From Thermus islandicus DSM 21543 (GTDB taxonomy: Bacteria; Deinococcota; Deinococci; Deinococcales; Thermaceae): a DNA stretch of 64,000 nt. The stretch spans positions 51,129 through 115,128 of the forward strand of contig NZ_ATXJ01000005.1 of the NCBI RefSeq assembly GCF_000421625.1. The letters are read 5' to 3'. This document shows, in pieces, positions 62,660 through 64,000 of the stretch (the first letter of the stretch is position 1; every line of letters starts with the position of its first letter). Both the position numbers and the translations under genes were made by a program. The notes below the pieces were generated by a model. That model was given only the letters and a program-made list of their open reading frames with translations, did no database searches and was not told the DNA's origin.

Positions 62660-63111
62660 CGCCGGAGAACCTCCTTGCCCGTGCCTGCCTCCAGCCAAAC
62701 TTCGCCGAAGGGGCCTTTAGCTTCCCAAATCAGGAGCCCTTTTTCTAGCTCAAGCTCTAGCTTCCAAGGCTCCCCGTAGCGGGAGCGGACCAAGGCCAGG
62801 GCCTGGGGAAGGGGGATATGGGCCTGGCCTAGGTGCTTGGGCGGTTTCTTGGGGCGGTAAAGGACCACTCTTCGGCTTTGGGCTTCCAGCCATACTTCGC
62901 TTCCTGGAAACTGGAACTCATAGACCACCCACCCCTCCTTGGGTTTAAGCCCGTATTCAAACTTATACACCTCTTCCCACTTCCCCTTCCCCAGGTAGGC
63001 CTGAACCAAGCGGAAGGCCTCCTCAGGGCTTAGGGGTCGTAAGGCTTGGGCCTCAAGAAGAAGACCGATGAGGGCAAGGAGGAGAGCCACAAAGGGCAGT
63101 TTAAGGGGCAT
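62656..63111 (-). CDS. PepSY-like secreted protein
   Basis: This 151-residue protein has a signal peptide (MPLKLPFVALLLALIGLLLEAQA) and two tandem beta-alpha units (SPEEAFRLVQAYLGKGKWEEV, VVYEFQFPGSEVWLEAQSRRVV; LPQALALVRSRYGEPWKLEL, IWEAKGPFGEVWLEAGTGKEV). These resemble PepSY domains, which often sit with two-component systems. It overlaps the regulator (4 bp) and the upstream membrane protein (11 bp). Confidence 0.65.
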   Translation of the reverse strand: MPLKLPFVALLLALIGLLLEAQALRPLSPEEAFRLVQAYLGKGKWEEVYKFEYGLKPKEGWVVYEFQFPGSEVWLEAQSRRVVLYRPKKPPKHLGQAHIPLPQALALVRSRYGEPWKLELELEKGLLIWEAKGPFGEVWLEAGTGKEVLRR

Positions 63112-63478
63112 CCCGGTAGAGGTCCATGAGAGCCTCGGCCCGGGCTGCCAGCGTCCGCGCCCTTTCTTGGTCCCCCTGGCCCCAGGCCTCCCAGGCTTCT
63201 AGCACCAAGGCCAAGACCCGCTGGGCCCTTTCAGGAGGTAAGCCTCCCGCCCTTTCCCTCAGGGCGGCAAGCCTAGCCGCAAGGCCAGGGCTCCTTTGCG
63301 GATATCGCTTCCAGAGGAAGAGGGCTAAGGCTCCACCGAGCCCCAAAAGGAGGAGAAGGGAAAACTCTTCCAGGAACTCTTCTGCGCCTTTGGGTCCCCA
63401 GAGGGGTGGGAAGGGCATGCACCCCCCGAGGACGAAGGCAAGAGGTCCTACCACTAACCCCTGCTTAAGTTGCTTCAT
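63101..63478 (-). CDS. small membrane/lipoprotein-like protein
   Basis: This 125-residue protein has an N-terminal hydrophobic segment with a possible lipobox (VLGGCMPF, Cys at residue 20), a second helix (LLLLLGLGGALALFLW) and a helical C-terminal domain (RAQRVLALVLEAWEAWGQGD). No family is recognised. It is first in the operon with the PepSY-like protein, regulator and kinase. Confidence 0.6.
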   Translation of the reverse strand: MKQLKQGLVVGPLAFVLGGCMPFPPLWGPKGAEEFLEEFSLLLLLGLGGALALFLWKRYPQRSPGLAARLAALRERAGGLPPERAQRVLALVLEAWEAWGQGDQERARTLAARAEALMDLYRDAP

Positions 63479-63496
63479 CCCGTCCTCCCATAAGGA

Positions 63497-63523
63497 AGGA
63501 GAGGGGGCTTTGCCCCCTCTCCT
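63497..63523 (-). terminator. strong hairpin after the C-terminal repeat protein
   Basis: AGGAGAGGGGGC and GCCCCCTCTCCT pair over 12 bp with a 3-nt loop directly after the stop codon of the last gene. TCCTTAT follows, so it is a likely, if U-poor, terminator. Confidence 0.6.
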
Positions 63524-63524
63524 C

Positions 63525-64000
63525 CTAGAAGCCCCTTTCTGCCTTGATGAGGTGTTGGGCCGCCTCAGCCAGCTCGTAGGCCGCTTGGGCCTGGGCCCCG
63601 GTGGGATTGGCCAAGAGGCGTCGGGCTTCTTGGAGTAGGCGGTTTATGGTTGGCGAGACCACCTGGTAGTACTTTGCCTCAAACTCCGCCTTGGTCAGGG
63701 CCTTTTGGGCCCGGAAGGGCGCTTTGTACGCCTTCTTGTATTCGTAGGACTCCTCGTGTTCGTAGGACTCCTCGTGTTCGTAGGACTCCTCGTCTTCGTA
63801 GGACTCCTTGTAGGGGTAGGGGTATCCCCCAAGATCCAAGAAGTGCTGGGCCTTATACACCTTGGCGGCGGCCTCGGCCCGCTCCTTGGCGCGGAAGTAA
63901 GCGCCCGCCCTGAACTCCTGCTCTGCCTGCGCTAGGAGGGTATCGGCTTCCCGTTTTAGCGCTCCCGCCCTCACCAGGCCGGCCAGGTAGCGGGCCTTGG
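63525..64000 (-). CDS. charged repeat protein (partial, N-terminus outside window)
   Basis: At least 158 residues are visible. A helical segment ([40 protein letters not shown]) precedes a Tyr/Glu-rich stretch made of four 6-residue units (EESYEH type, 63741-63812), then a second helical part ([36 protein letters not shown]). It looks like a tetratricopeptide-like or coiled envelope protein. The frame stays open to the window edge; an internal GTG at 63974 could be the start, but translation is equally open before it. Confidence 0.65.
   Translation of the reverse strand, partial: KARYLAGLVRAGALKREADTLLAQAEQEFRAGAYFRAKERAEAAAKVYKAQHFLDLGGYPYPYKESYEDEESYEHEESYEHEESYEYKKAYKAPFRAQKALTKAEFEAKYYQVVSPTINRLLQEARRLLANPTGAQAQAAYELAEAAQHLIKAERGF
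63741..63812. repeat. 18-bp tandem repeat, four copies, inside the charged repeat protein
   Basis: Units of TTCGTAGGACTCCTCGTG occur as two exact and two variant copies and encode HEESYE on the minus strand. The unit length is a multiple of three, so copy number can change without frameshift. Confidence 0.85.

Overview
The window is high-GC DNA (roughly two-thirds G+C, extreme GC at third codon positions, dense genes with ATGA/GTGA overlaps, many GTG/TTG starts) and fits a Thermus chromosome. The protein at 45606-46205 looks like the Thermus-specific CRP-family regulator SdrP, and many genes seem leaderless, with a TANNNT -10 box 5-7 nt before the start codon, as in Deinococcus-Thermus. Most of the content is chromosomal housekeeping. 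Accessory signals are an intein, a toxin-antitoxin pair, mosaic intergenic repeats and several decaying genes.

Layout. 1-3 kb: Fe3+ ABC transporter. 3-7.2 kb: metalloenzyme, membrane protein, MsrA, an eroded FAD oxidoreductase, DUF488, VapBC. 7.3-10.4 kb: a GAF-GGDEF diguanylate cyclase followed by two tandem elements matching the class II c-di-GMP riboswitch, ahead of a small secreted protein. 10.4-13.7 kb: late haem genes hemE-hemH-hemY. 13.7-15.5 kb: PpiC foldase and nitrilase. 15.5-20.4 kb: a divergent sulfane-sulfur module (persulfide dioxygenase-like protein, rhodaneses, TauE exporter; disulfide oxidoreductase, rhodanese lipoprotein, TlpA-like protein) with a CsoR/CstR-like palindrome at each promoter. 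20.4-26 kb: spoVR-yhbH-prkA, with a 392-residue LAGLIDADG intein in PrkA. 26-34 kb: CPBP protease, Lrp, RNase HI, methylcrotonyl-CoA carboxylase beta plus HMG-CoA lyase, DinB and YkgJ proteins, tRNA-Ser/Val/Cys, and a TilS-TadA fusion.

34-50 kb: CoaX, OsmC, amidase, Ser/Thr kinase, patatin, LepB, lutABC, phosphohexomutase, a two-component system, SdrP, CutA, GyrA, AroQ. 50.6-55.7 kb: a GntR-controlled operon of CoA transferase, TauABC-type importer and broken HMG-CoA-lyase-like enzyme, probably for import and cleavage of a small organic acid. 55.7-60.4 kb: LysM/M23 peptidase, rRNA/tRNA uracil methyltransferase, NarL regulator, M20 deacylase, DUF2229 protein. 60.4-64 kb: an alkaline-phosphatase remnant and a second two-component system with small envelope proteins, in DNA of visibly weaker GC bias.

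The most notable signal is the tandem c-di-GMP-II riboswitch directly behind a diguanylate cyclase gene. Assignments were made by reading motifs; no database search was run.
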